NCBI RefSeq assembly: GCF_027744825.2
Contig: NC_071347.1
Span: forward strand, 11,655,501 to 11,719,500
Direction: 5' to 3'
DNA: 64,000 bases
Source of the DNA: Synchiropus splendidus
Lineage: Eukaryota; Chordata; Actinopteri; Syngnathiformes; Callionymidae
Program-made: the position numbers and the translations under genes
Part shown: positions 28,541-40,590 of the stretch, one piece after another
Layout: the number at the start of each line of letters is the position of its first letter
Numbering within the stretch: the first letter of the stretch is position 1
Notes under the pieces: generated by a model
What the model saw: only the letters and a program-made list of their open reading frames with translations
The model's database searches: none
Told to the model about the DNA's origin: nothing

Positions 28541-28990
28541 TGGGCAAAAAGTGGGGAAAAATCTGAACCCTACCACTTATACAGCGGCACGGCTAATGGA
28601 TTTTTACAGATGAAATTGGAGGCAATGAAATCGATGAAATCAGAAGCTTTTTATTTACCCTTAAAGCACTCAAAATGCGCTGTGGTCGCCTGCATGTCCG
28701 CAGCTCCGGCAACAGAGCTGATCTCCTGGAGGTCCGGAATCGAGAAGCAGAAGCAGAGACTGGCTGTGGTGTCAGAACTTCGGGCACACAGGCGAAAAGA
28801 GCACGTTTAAAGCGCTATAATGAGAATAAAAGACGTGTGGCCCCACTGACCTTTCTACGGCACAGACAGAACCACTGCACCTGCAGCTTATAGACCGGTG
28901 TGGCTTATGGATGAACAAGATCTATTTTCCGTCTTACATTCAGCGGGTGTGGCTAATATTCCCATGCGCTTTATAGTCCGGGAATTACTG
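28541..28990 (-). mobile_element. Non-autonomous DNA transposon, copy 2 (inverted, 5'-truncated)
   Basis: This is the same family as 18914-19480 but in the opposite orientation. The end TTTATAGTCCGGGAATTACTG (28970-28990) corresponds to the complement of the left end of copy 1. The block at 28884-28978, with CTGCACCTGCAGCTTATAGA and GGGTGTGGCTAATATTCC, aligns with the complement of 18930-19040. CTTATACAGCGGCAC (28576-28590) matches the complement of 19407-19421. The inverted repeat on the low-coordinate side is missing or degraded. Plus-strand frames across it are incidental. Confidence 0.72.
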
Positions 28991-31088
28991 AAACTGACAA
29001 TAACTTCCTCTTTGTCAACAGTGAATCAAACTGGAACTGAATTTCATGAAATAGTGCCATTTGGTTACGTTAATGAACGATATTATGATGTTGATAACAG
29101 TTCATGTTGAATAATGATTAGAATATAACTCCCATCCTTCTGTTATATTATTTTGAACAGAATATTTAGATAATTTCCCCATCACATATTGTCATATTTG
29201 TCAGAATACTGATAGACAACAGTTCCAACTGCGCCTCACAACAACTCAGAGAGTGGAAGAGCATTCTGAAGAGCATTGCCTTTCCCCCCTTAAATGAAAT
29301 GCTGCTCTAAATTTTGATGTTGTTTTATTCCTCTGTGATCATTTTGTCAAAGGCACAATTTGGCCGTGAAAGCAGTGTTTATGTGTATTGGCTCTCATGC
29401 CGTGACCCTGCTGATTAGGACCTGCTTTTTTGGCTGATTCGACTCAACCTTGTGCCGTGATGCAGGTCAGCCAGCTAAGTGGCCGGCTGTCAGGGAAGCT
29501 AAATGGGGCCAGAAAAGCAGAGGCCGCAACTGGCATTTCCTCTTGTCAGTCCCTCTCCAATAACAGACAGCGTTCCAGCCCACAAAGGTGTGAAAGTGGA
29601 GGTACCCCTCACGCATCGCTTGGTCACATACAAGCTTCCCTTCCAAAGTAATTAAGCGAAATACTCTTTTGGGGAGAGTGAACTCATTTTGTGTTATAGG
29701 AACAGTGGTTATGTAACAAGGCTTACATGATGTATGAAGGGATACATGTGCATTAAACATGCAGGGAAAGAAGGGGGACACAATGGTAGCACCCTTGCTT
29801 AACAGTCCTGAAATTGTCATGAGTCAGGCGAGTGACAAAACGTCCATTTTTGACAAGTGGTTGTCAGCCTCCATGCTGCGACCCAGACAACTTGTCACAT
29901 CCAGAACCACCCACATCCTCACCCCTTCACATGCCACAGAATCGTCTCCATGTGCCTCCCAACTTTGGTCATAATGCCACTTTGTTTCTGCATTCTCTTT
30001 CAATCACACCTCAAAAGTCAATGGCACCTTTGAGAAAAGATGTGCAGTTAAATTATTTGTTAACATCTTGTACTCAGTTGAGCAGTTCTAAATGATCTTA
30101 AATGAAAATGTGAATTCTAGTGCATGATATATAGCATGCATATATTTAAAAGTTTATGTAAACAGTCAGTCAAGTCACTAACAGTTTTGCGGTCCCCACA
30201 AAAAAAAAAATCCACTCTATTCTCCTTCTACTTCTTCCATTTTTTAACCTTGAATGAAATATGAATATGGACTAAACAAATGGTACAAAAGCAGAGAATG
30301 GCATCCAATAATCTGCAAATCTTTGAAGGTAAAATATCAGTCACAGTGGGGGTCAAACAGTAGTTAATCACCTTTCACAGTTACCATGACACCACATAAT
30401 TGAATCATGTGCTTCAGGAGTCACATGGCAAACAAACCAACATGTTGTGTTTTTTATTTGTTCTATTTCAACTGAGTTCATGTTTATTTTTCAGCTGTGT
30501 GTGTGGTGCCCTTCTGTCCATGAATTTGCATGTTCATCTCCCCTGAACTCTCCCTTTTTTTCAGTCCGACTCTGCCTGGAAGGTCTAATACTGTCACATC
30601 GGGGAGGCTCACTTTCTGTGCGTCTGTGTGTGCTCGGTAAACAACTCGCTGTTCTCGGCTGCAAGAGGCAGCCGTGCCTTTCGCTGCAGACAGACAATCA
30701 TAATCAAAATCAATTCACGTGGGTCAGTTAAAGGGGAGATGTAGAAGAGCAGAGTGTTTCCAGGAGGTTCACCCGAATACAATCATGCAAACCCCATGAT
30801 GAGTCAGATTGTTGAGCCCATTGTTTATAGCAAGAATAAATGCTCTACCAGAATTGATTCCCATCTGTGGGCTAATAAGCATGGCCGTGACTCAGCACCT
30901 CCACTTATCAGCACAATGTGAGCTCAGTAGGAAACATCACTGACCTTAGATCAGAAACTCGTGTGGGCATTTGCTCTTGCAAATGCTCCCTGCTGCTCTC
31001 CCTGGGATGGGAACGTCCAAAAGTAATGTGAGTGAGTTTCCCCTATTGTTGAGCACGAGGGTGGGTAAATCCGGGGCCACATAACATG
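28991..31088. other. Unique non-coding sequence
   Basis: Nothing coding is supported. A fragment near 31055-31075 (GGGTGGGTAAATCCGGGGCC) resembles the end of some hAT elements, but a partner end was not found. Confidence 0.4.
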
Positions 31089-31798
31089 CAGTGGTACCTC
31101 GGTTCTCCACCACAATCCGTTCCAGGCGGCCGTTCGAGAAGCGATTTGTTCGAAATCTGTATCGATTTTTCACATTACAATGAATGGAAAAAGAAACAAT
31201 GCATTCCAAGCCTTAAAAGAGGCTTTTGTAGGAGTGAATGTAGAGTGTCTGCTGCAGGTGCGCTGTTCCTCTATGTGTGTGGCCGCTGCATGTGGGAGGG
31301 GTTGCCGAGTGAGTGACGTCTCTCCAGAAGGGAAGAGGTGCCCGGTGCGTGTCCAGCTCTGAATGTGTGGTTCTGTGCAGTTTGGCTGTGACAAAGTCAT
31401 AAACCAAGTAACGCTCTGTCCCAGACTCGCCTCATCCCTGTCCCAGCTCAGACATCAAACCCTGGAGGAGAGGTGTGGAGAGCGAGCACCTCCCCTGTGA
31501 CACTCTACCACGGTCCAGTGTGGAGACAGGAAAGGTTTTACACCTCAATATGAAGAAAAAACAGTCAGTAAATGTAGCTAACGGGACACGTCTGCATACA
31601 GAGGTTGCGTTATACACAATAACAAAGCGCGTCATGGGTCAGCTGATCGGTCCGCGCACCTTATGTTTTTTCCGGCTTTTTCGGGGGCATTCAAGTTCCG
31701 GATTTTCGTTCGAAATCTGAAGCAAAAAAATCTCGAAATTTATGTTCACACTCCGATTTGTTCGAATTCCGGGACCTTCGAAAACCGAGGCACCGCTG
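31089..31798. mobile_element. 710-bp inverted-repeat DNA transposon (non-autonomous)
   Basis: The left end CAGTGGTACCTCGGTT and the right end, complement CAGCGGTGCCTCGGTT, are near-identical inverted repeats. The subterminal parts also mirror each other (GATTTGTTCGAAATCTG on the left, GATTTGTTCGAATTCC and CGTTCGAAATCTG on the right), with repeated TTCGAA motifs. This kind of end is widespread in vertebrate genomes, but I do not assign the superfamily. The interior (about 31230-31640) has chance frames only. No clean target-site duplication was seen. Confidence 0.78.
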
Positions 31799-32119
31799 TA
31801 CTATGAATGTCATGAGGGGCCGTCACTCCAAAAGACAGAAGAAAACCTTTTAGAAAATTAGTAGGCACTAAAATATTACAGTTTATATGCATTTTATTCT
31901 CACGGTTAATATTAATATACTTAATACTGGAAGATCATTCATGTGAATATATTGGCTGCAGAATTCTGGGTATTGCTCATTTATTTAGATATATTTATTA
32001 TTTATTTATAACCTCTTTTGGACTTTAGATTTTACTATAAAAGCAAATACAATTTGATTTATCTAATTATTTTCACAATTAGTTATTCAACAACATACTG
32101 CTGAAGGAAATCTGCTTAC
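31799..32119. other. AT-rich unique sequence
   Basis: Strongly AT-rich, with no gene or repeat recognised. Confidence 0.5.
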
Positions 32120-32213
32120 CTAAATCAAAGCTTCCAGCAGCTATAATACGTGAAATGGCACTGGTCAGGATGAATTTCGATCCATCCAAAGTTTGTGTTA
32201 TCAAGTCAAACTC
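32120..32213 (-). CDS. Candidate internal exon, unknown protein
   Basis: On the minus strand the acceptor-like TATATTCCTGGGATTGACTCAG is followed by 94 bases with a single open frame. The translation includes EFDLITQTLDGSKFILTSAI and then SRIIAAGSFDL. It ends at an excellent donor (TTTAG|GTAAGC). The peptide has natural-looking composition. The other two frames contain stops early. I recognise no family. The open frame just upstream on this strand (32461-32219) does not join it in phase through any good donor, which weakens a two-exon model. Confidence 0.28.
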
Positions 32214-32218
32214 CTGAG

Positions 32219-32461
32219 TCAATCCCAGGAATATAACTTGAGTGAGGAAAAGTACATCTTATGAGCGATACACATTTTTTGCAACGCAAACCAAGGTGGT
32301 TTATCTGTCTCAGACATCAGCTTGTGCAACAAAGCGGGATAATTTAACTCCAGAGTCCTGGGCTCTTGCGAAGCACACTCTAAAATCAACAACCCTTTCC
32401 TAATTTCACCTCCAACATTGAACAATTCTCCGATAGCAACCGTGTGCCGTGCAGCCGGAGC
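32219..32461 (-). CDS. Candidate exon or terminal exon, unknown protein
   Basis: On the minus strand a strong acceptor (CTCTTGTTGATTTCTGCAG) precedes an 80-codon open frame from 32461 to a TGA at 32219. The beginning reads APAARHTVAIGELFNVGGEI and continues with KGLLILECASQEPRTLELNY. It has fairly high GC for the region and soluble-protein-like composition. No in-phase donor is convincing, so if real it would be a last exon. No domain family was recognised, and chance remains possible. Confidence 0.25.
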   Translation of the reverse strand, partial: APAARHTVAIGELFNVGGEIRKGLLILECASQEPRTLELNYPALLHKLMSETDKPPWFALQKMCIAHKMYFSSLKLYSWD

Positions 32462-34443
32462 CTGCAGAAATCAACAAGAGCAGTCAATAATGTAGAAGCG
32501 ATCCTTATCTTGAGAAAATGGTGAAGCATTTCCTCTCCATCCTCTGACCTTGACACATGCACGGAGAAGAAATGCTTTTTTAGTCCAGGATTGAGAGATA
32601 TGCTTACATACCAGGGGATCTATGAGCCCTGGTAAATTGGATACAGTATTAGATTCGCCTCTTTCCTCTCCACTGCACACACCATTAGTACCATCGGCAA
32701 GTGTCACATAGCCAGACCTCGCAGCACTGTGTCAGCACTAAGGAAAGGTTGTCTAATGCCTGCACCTAATTCCATCCAGCTATGTGAAACTAAAGGATGA
32801 TGGCTTTATCTAATAACAGCCGAGTGAAGGTATAATGGTGTTTCGACAAAATAGTGGCAGGAGGGTATCACTCTGGATATAAAAACCTTTATATCACTGC
32901 TTCGATTTCCAGCAGAAAGTCCCCCAATTATCTTGCACGTCAAACACTGTGGCATGCAAAGAGGAATTCTGACATTTATTCAAAGTGATAACCTCAACGA
33001 AAATGAAAGACATGTAAGTATGATTACCAAAGGGTGTATGCAGTAGGAGGGTAAAAAAAAAAAAAATCAATTGGAATAGACAAATAGATCTCACAGGTTG
33101 GAACGTCACTGTCAGCCATCCGATACGATGTTTGAATTAGAAGGGATGAGAGCGACATTCAAAGGGTAGAAGAGCCATGTATGTGGCATGTGCCACGCAG
33201 GAGTCAAATACCCATGCGACACCATAAATCGACGAACCTACTGCACCGATTAAGTAGTTAAAGCTAATGCTAACCAATTTTTTTTTTCTTTTTCTTGTTT
33301 ACAGATGTTACAATGCATCACTGTACTTGTGGTATTGCAATATATATCATATAAAAATTGAATCACAGGATTCCTGTCAATACACAGTCCTTGTATGTAG
33401 ACTTGTCTAAAAATGCTGGATGAATAAATTCACATTCATCATCATCATTTGTTTTCCCTTTAGAGTGAGTGATTCTTCTAGCGTAACAAGGTACTTGAAG
33501 TATGAATCATTGGGAACAAAAACTGTGTGTATCTTTTTCGAAGACTCTTGAGACAAACAAGTCGAACAAACAGTTACCTCAAATAAGGATTTTTTTTTCT
33601 CTTGAGTATAATTGCATAGTCATATAACACTTTTTTTGGGTTGCTATTTTTGTCAGGCATCTCAGCCTGCACGTAAAATATTATATCAAAGGGCTGTTAC
33701 ATTTTTTGGGGGGTGAATTTGGATTACGAGAGCACCCAGGCCCCTGATTCATTGATCGTAAGCGTGTGTTAACAAAGACCTCGGCTCAGTCTGAGATGTT
33801 AGGGTCCAACTGCCTGGTTGCCTGGCTTACCCGCACATTCAGAATTTCCATTTATCCACAGGAGGAACAGATGACCAGGACTCAGGGAGGAGACTTCAGT
33901 CGTATATTGTGTCTTCTGAACACAGAGTGTACATTAAACCAGCACTGAGACTCATCACTCAACCTCACCGAGTGAACACTGAAACAATGTGAGCCTAAGA
34001 CAACAGCAATACGGATCATTTATCTTCTTTTGGTAGGGTGAGTACAAGATGTTTACAAAAAATGTTTGTGATTAACACGTGTTTTGCATGTTGCTTGGTC
34101 TCGTGGAGATAAGAAAATAGCGAGAGAAAGAACTTGGCGCCTCTTAGCTGATAATAACAATGTGGAACACATCATTGGTGTCATCATGGAATGTGACAGT
34201 GTCAGACTGGAGCGAGGCACACTCAACGAGGCCTTAGACTGACTGATACTTTTCACTAAACTGGATCAAATAACCAACATCCAACTAATTCCATGGCACA
34301 CCTCAGTATAAGCAACAACATCAGAGGGGCCATACTGGGCAGTTCCGTCTTAAAAGGGCCACACACATAATGATATTGAGGCTGTTTCTGTCTTGTGTTT
34401 TCTCCTTCCCGACAGAGGATGGTAAACTCCCTGTAATCCTAAA
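32462..34443. other. Unique non-coding sequence
   Basis: No gene or transposon was recognised. Poly(A) and poly(T) runs occur near 33052-33065 and 33590-33640. A plus-strand acceptor-like site at about 33861 opens a short frame that I do not support. Confidence 0.4.
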
Positions 34444-34556
34444 TCTTATAAGATTATCTTATCAGCCATGTCCCGGTTGGTCCTGACAATTGTAAATATT
34501 AAACATGTTCAATTTTTACAACCAAAAACCTCTTAGCGTGTAGCTGATCACACCCG
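34444..34556 (+). repeat. Dispersed repeat, copy B (partner at 17821-17960)
   Basis: It shares CTTATAAGATTATC and ACAATTGTAAATATTAAAC...ACCAAAAACCT with copy A. The spacing between blocks is shorter here (about 28 bases against 67), so the copies differ by an indel. Confidence 0.6.
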
Positions 34557-37500
34557 ACGTGGAAGGGAATGGAGCACATCAAGAAGCGATCCGACTGAGA
34601 AACAAGGAAACAATTGAGGATGTTTCGACATTTATTGAATTGATGGTAATAAAAATGCTACATAGTGAATCTCACTCCAATGTTCAGCACTCCTTACCCG
34701 GTACATTCCTTCATAGGTCTGAGTGGCAAACATTAGCGGAGATGGGTCGCTGCCATTTATTTCCTATAATGTTTCCTTTGGAGTGTTCCGTTAAAAAAAC
34801 ACAAAAATTCACCAAAGTGCTTTCCACTTGAAAGCACCTTAGTCCAAAGGCTTCTGGCACTAAACCTGAGCTCCAGAGGATGATTCTTACTCTTGACTCA
34901 CACCAAAAGCATTTTTTTGCTGGTGTGAATTGCAATAAATGCACATTACACAGAAGACTCACACCAAATGGGCAAAGCTGCCAAACCACGGCATGCCGTG
35001 CCACACCGCACCACACAGCAGTGCTTGAAATGGATTGAGTCCATTTTTCTTTTTGTGGTTTAGGTCAAGTTAGAGTTAATAAGGTTAAAATTACATCCAG
35101 CAAAAAAAAAAAAAAAAAATATTTGGAGACTTAGAATCATGTAAACTTTGAAACATAAATGGTACACCACACTGCACATATGCCAACTCCTCTCTCCCCG
35201 AAGAAAGTGTCGCCTCACTTGTTTCGGTGTGTGTGTCATCAATGTCGCGGGGTTGCAAATATCACGTGTTTGGGTGAAGTGATGACGTGCGCCTTCTCTC
35301 TCTTTCACACATAAAACCACTCCTAGCATGAGTCACTGCATGATGTGGCACTGTGCGACACTGCCGCAAACAGTGAAACAGCGGAAAGGATGATAACACA
35401 AATCTTGTGGAAGTGTTTTTAAAGGTAAATATACTTTGAAATATTCATTAAAAATAATAGAAAAATAAAAATATGATATAAACTAATTCCATCATTTTGT
35501 TGACCATCATAAAATGTATAAATCACATGCAGGACTCATAACTGACATCAACAACAATAGATGATGTGTGAAAGGTTGGTCAATCATTGAGGTTCACATC
35601 TCTGACTCACTATAGTTTGTCCCTGGTGCTAAGAAAAGATCCAGATGGGAAATGCGATGGCTGTCCGTCATTCATCACTCACTCTGAAAGCCGATTTGCA
35701 GGTGCTCATTCCGAACACACAGGACTCCTTCCTGCTCGTGAACGCCAACAAAGTCGACCTTTTTGCCACAAAGTACAGATTCAAATTGAATGCTAAAAGA
35801 AATGAAGCAAACAGGATGATAGTCACAGAGACGAAGCTCATCCATGTCCTGCCGCGCTCCTCTATATGGAGTCAGTGTTTACAGAGTGTAGCCGGAGACA
35901 CAGTCGACAAACCGCCGAATGGCACAAAATTACATTACATAAGCTCTAAATAAAGTTACGTTTCATTCTGAATTCTCCCAGCGGGCAGAGATGGCTCTCC
36001 CGCTGGTTAACTCTCTCTGGCTTCGTCTCTTCCTAAAGTCGGAAGGAGCATAGTTCAAGAAGATAACAGTGGTTGAGATCTGAAACGGACTGTAGCTTCA
36101 TGTATCACCTTGATAAATGATGTTGACATCATCTAGTCAAATGATTAAAAATTGAACTGCCGTAATGAACTCACAGGGAAAGATCATTATTTTCACTTTT
36201 ACACCATGATAATGAAAAGCGACAGAAGGTTAGGTTGATGTGACGCCAAGACTTCAAGTCAACTCAATGCTAAATTCCCACACAGACAGTGAAATATGCA
36301 CGAGTTTGTCTCCGAGATTTTCCTAAGCTGAATGAGCAGGAACATGTTTGTGTCCCAGAAGGCAAAACTCTTTTACATAAGACAGGAAACCATGACTCGT
36401 GACATAAGAGGATGGGTAACACTTTGAGAAGGGTGGACGTGTCGAGTGTAGTAGAGCTAAAAGTGTGCTGTCATTCAAGGGCAACGTTTGTTCCACTACA
36501 TCAAGCTGGCACAATCACAACTTGGAACAAATATAGTAACATGCTTTTGGGAAATGTGCATCCACCGCCACCATCCGCTCTTCTTTGTATTCAGCCTGCA
36601 CTCTTGTCAGCGCTCTTTGGGGCATGGCTCTGTGAGAGAGAGCAGGATTTACGACTGTTTGGTCAAAGTGCCAAATGTCATCTTTAGACTCATCACTCTG
36701 GTGGGAACTGCAGTTTCAAATAAGCATCACGTTACTGAGCGACCTGGCATGAACCACACTCGTAGGTTTCCAAAGGGTGATTACATTAGCCGGTCATGAG
36801 GAAGTGGACATTTTGTTCTTTCACGTTCTTAGAGCTCTCTGAAGCTTTGGAGTCCCAAAATAGAGAGCAATCGCATTTAAAAGCTAAACATGATTAAAGA
36901 TAATTTTGCGAGCACTGGGTGTATGTCAGTCCTCGTGCCTCCATGACACGGAGAATACAGCTTTGTTACACTGAAGAACACAAAATAAACAGGTTGCTTG
37001 CTTATTTACTCTTCACGATCAATATGCTAGTGTTGTGTACCGTGAACTTTCCCTGACCGTTCCAGGGTAAAATGTAGTCCGGTTTAATAGAATGCTAATC
37101 CGCACTTCATAATGATTACTTACTCGCAAATATGCAACTATTCCATATTTGAGAAGAACTGGGTAAAAAAGGTCAGCAGAATTCATTGACATTTTTCAGT
37201 ATTGATTCATACAGTGTGAGATCTATTTGCACGTCATCGTGAAGTAGCGCATGTACGTCCGCTTGACACACAGAGGTCTGCAAATAAGCACTTTGGCCGA
37301 CACGGGTGAAACACTGGTGAACCATTTTGGATTGAAAACAACTAAAGAGAAGGACCTGGAAGGAGCTTAATGACTGCAGAAATACAAGGACCTCAGAACC
37401 GACTTGGCAAGGTGTGATGTCACACTGTGCTGCCAACGTTAGCTAGATGCTGTTTGGGGCAAAACAAATGAAACCGTCATCACCATCACCAGAATCTCCA

Positions 37501-39958
37501 GATAGCAGATGCTACTGCAAGGTTTGCCAGTAAAGATCTCCGCCTGTACTGAGCAGTAGAAAACAAAGGCTACACCGGCTCCTTGCTCAGTCAGGCAGCA
37601 ATGTAAACGTTTGACTGAAACTTTTACTCATAGTACGTCTTGATATTTGAAAGACGGTGTTGAAAATGCAGTCAGGAGACACAGTCGCTATAACCACAGT
37701 CGTATATGATGGCAACTACACACTACACAGTCGACATAGAGTCTTGGTGTCACATGCTTTACAGACCACGGAAGTTCTGATGAGCAACACCGGCATTAAC
37801 ATGTGTGAAAGGTTGACGGAAGCAACACAGAAGGACAGCTGAGCAGCAAAACAAGAATCTTAGTCATCAAGTGAGAAAAAAGTAGCCTTCTTGACTGGAG
37901 TTTTATGTTGATGTTCGTGCAGTAATGTTGCACTTCAAGTGTGCAACAAGAGTTTTGCTTAAGTTTAAACTGTTTAACTTGCATTTTTGCAATTAAAACA
38001 CATTAAAGGAGAGGACAAAAAATATGTTACATAATGAAACACATTTTAATCATTGCCATTATCCAAGAATACAATTTCAATGAATCGATTTGGAACCCAA
38101 ATAGAATTTATTTCGGAGATACCCATTCCTAAATGTGTGACTAGAAGAAGAAGAAAAAAGAAGTCAGTGAACCAGGCTTCAGCTTATAGTTATGTTGTTG
38201 CATTCAAACCACATTGTCAAGGTCAAACGTGGACAATATCTTCAGTCCCAGCAGAACCAATTAAAAAAAAAAATCTTCCTCACCCACTAGTTCACTGCAT
38301 TCATATTTTGCATTGTAACTGGCACATGCAGCCACCTGAACAGGACATGAAGCTCAAGAGTGTAAATCTGCACATGTTGAACTACTTTCATGGGTTGTTT
38401 AGAAATGATACAACAATATGGCAATGATCAGGAAAAATAAATTCTTGCTTTCAGTCATGCACATGACAGATATGTAAACAGAAACACACATATGGTGACA
38501 AAAACACACGTGAGAACTAGAAAATCATAAAATATATAGGACTTTAACTTCAACACAATTATTCATTCAAGATGAAGTGAAACCCAAACTAAATTTGGGG
38601 CACCATCATGGTGTTAGTGTAAGTGATTTAATCCAGTGAGAGGCAGACAAAGCACGTTTGTATAAGTAAACACACTGCTTCCATTCAAACCACATTTTAG
38701 GAATGTACATAATTGAGTAATAAACAATCAAATTTTAAAGTATTGTACAGCTTTTAAGGCTGACACTGTAAATAATATAAGTTCTACCCACTCAATAAAT
38801 CATGATAAAATGTTTGACATTGAGCCAAACACGTTTTTACGAAGCAACGTTTTTTTGCCTGGGACTTTCAACTGACTTTTAAGAGGAGCCCAAACTCAGC
38901 GAACTGTAAAGAGACACCATGAACCTGTTACCGTAAGAGTGCCTCCTTTCTGTAAACTGATGATGTGTGTGACACAGACCGAGGAGGGTTGCTGATCGCC
39001 CTGGGCTGGGGTGAGTGGGTGTCTGTTGGCATATCTCACAGCCTTTGCTGACAGACCATGCAGACGAGAGGTTGTAAAATTTCAGTACATTGCTGAGGAT
39101 CTATGGCTTTAGTCAGGGAAGAACTCTGGCTTTAAGATTGCTTCAAGATGGGACCAACTTCTCTCCTTTCAGTAGACTTCCCTTTTAAACCAAAAGCATA
39201 CCATACCAAACAAATTATTATACTGATGCATATATTATACTTCACTTTCAAATCATCTGAATGGTCTCAATCGTCTGACAGCATTAGACAATGTCGCACA
39301 AACAAAGATAAAACCCTATTTGACCCAAAATGTTACATTTAGGTGTGATAATAGCCCACAATCCACTTTACGAGATAAACAACTGAGCCCACATGCAGCT
39401 GAGACTCAGGCAGCCAAAGTCAGGAAAATACCACCCACATGTTGAATGTTTTGGACCGCATTTCAGTATTTTCCATAAAACTGGGCATAAACAGACCACA
39501 ACAGTTCAGCAAAAAAGCAAATATTTTGGATTATTATTCTTGCAAAAGCATCCTTGGGTTGGCGAATAGGAAGGCGTGTTCACGCAGAGTGATGATCTGA
39601 AACTGTTCACATGCAGACGACTGCCAAAACTGAACATTTTTCACCAGCCTTTCATCAAAATATTATGAGATTTTGTGCTTGTTCGTATCTGTTTGATGAA
39701 TAAGACTGTCGGATTAAGCTAGTAAAGGTCTTCTTCTTCTTCACAGCAAGTCAAATCTCCCTAATGTATCCTCCCTCATCACACCTCTCCTCTTCCTCGA
39801 TCATCATCTTCCTCCCTGTCTTTTACTTGGTACTTCTACGACTATTTCTCACAATCTTCGTCCGACGTGCTGCCTGTCTCTCCTCTCCACGTGACCACCA
39901 AAATATTACTAATGTGTACTTAGTGCCAGTATCAACAAACAAATAAAAAACAAAATGC
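34557..39958. other. Unique non-coding sequence
   Basis: No gene is supported. An 18-base A run lies at 35102-35119. A 21-base minus-strand segment at about 34697-34717 is flanked by splice-like signals but is too short to judge. Frames at 35645-35953 plus, 36488-36799 plus and 38053-38427 plus show no recognisable domain. Confidence 0.4.
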
Positions 39959-40590
39959 ACTCACACACACACAAACAGTTTTATTGCACCAGTTTTGTGG
40001 GTTCTGCTCATTGACATAATGCTTTCCTCAGCCTCTCACCCATAACTTAGCCATCCACAACTTTAACCCAATTAAAATAAACTACCTTATTGTTGTCCCC
40101 AAAAAGCAAAATGTCCTCACAAGAACGGTGGCTTGTCAAGACTTGGTACTCACAACACACACACACACATTTATCTTCGGATCTTAGTGAGGACCGTCAT
40201 TGGCATACATTGACATAACCCTTTCCCCAGCCTCTCACCCCAAACCTAACCATCTAAAACAAATGGCTAACCTTTAATAAAGTAACGTAACCTTTACGCT
40301 TAACCAAACTGAAACCCAGTTATAATAACCCAGCTAGTTTGTAGTTTTAACCCTCAAAATGAGGCTTGACAAAGTGAGGACCGGCCAAAATGTTCTCACT
40401 TTGCAAAAATGTCCTCACTCTGTTCATTAAAAACTCTTTCTCACCAAGATAGAAGTGCAAGAACACACAGACACAGTCATGCTTTTATGCTTTGTGGAGA
40501 CATATCATTGCTTTCCCCAGCCTCTCACCTTGGCTAACCAGAACCAGAACCAAAATCAAACTTACATCCAATTATAATGACTCAGTCCAC
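39959..40590. repeat. Degenerate tandem repeat, three units
   Basis: Three diverged units carry the anchor CTTTCC(T/C)CAGCCTCTCACC at about 40022-40041, 40221-40239 and 40511-40529. Each anchor is preceded by CATTGACATAA-like or CATATCATTG-like sequence. Each unit is followed by CTAACC/TTAACC-rich sequence, and the first two are also followed by AAAATGTCCTCAC-type motifs (40110, 40388, 40407). (CA)n runs lie at the unit borders (39961-39973, 40156-40170). The pattern resembles a repeat family common in teleost introns. The TTAACC-rich parts recall degenerate telomere-like sequence, but no perfect telomere repeat is present. Confidence 0.6.

Noticed and set aside
33861..33948. Short frame EEQMTRTQGGDFSRILCLLN after TTTCCATTTATCCACAG
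   Set aside because: Only 28 codons, with no upstream exon or polyadenylation signal, so a chance acceptor is likely.
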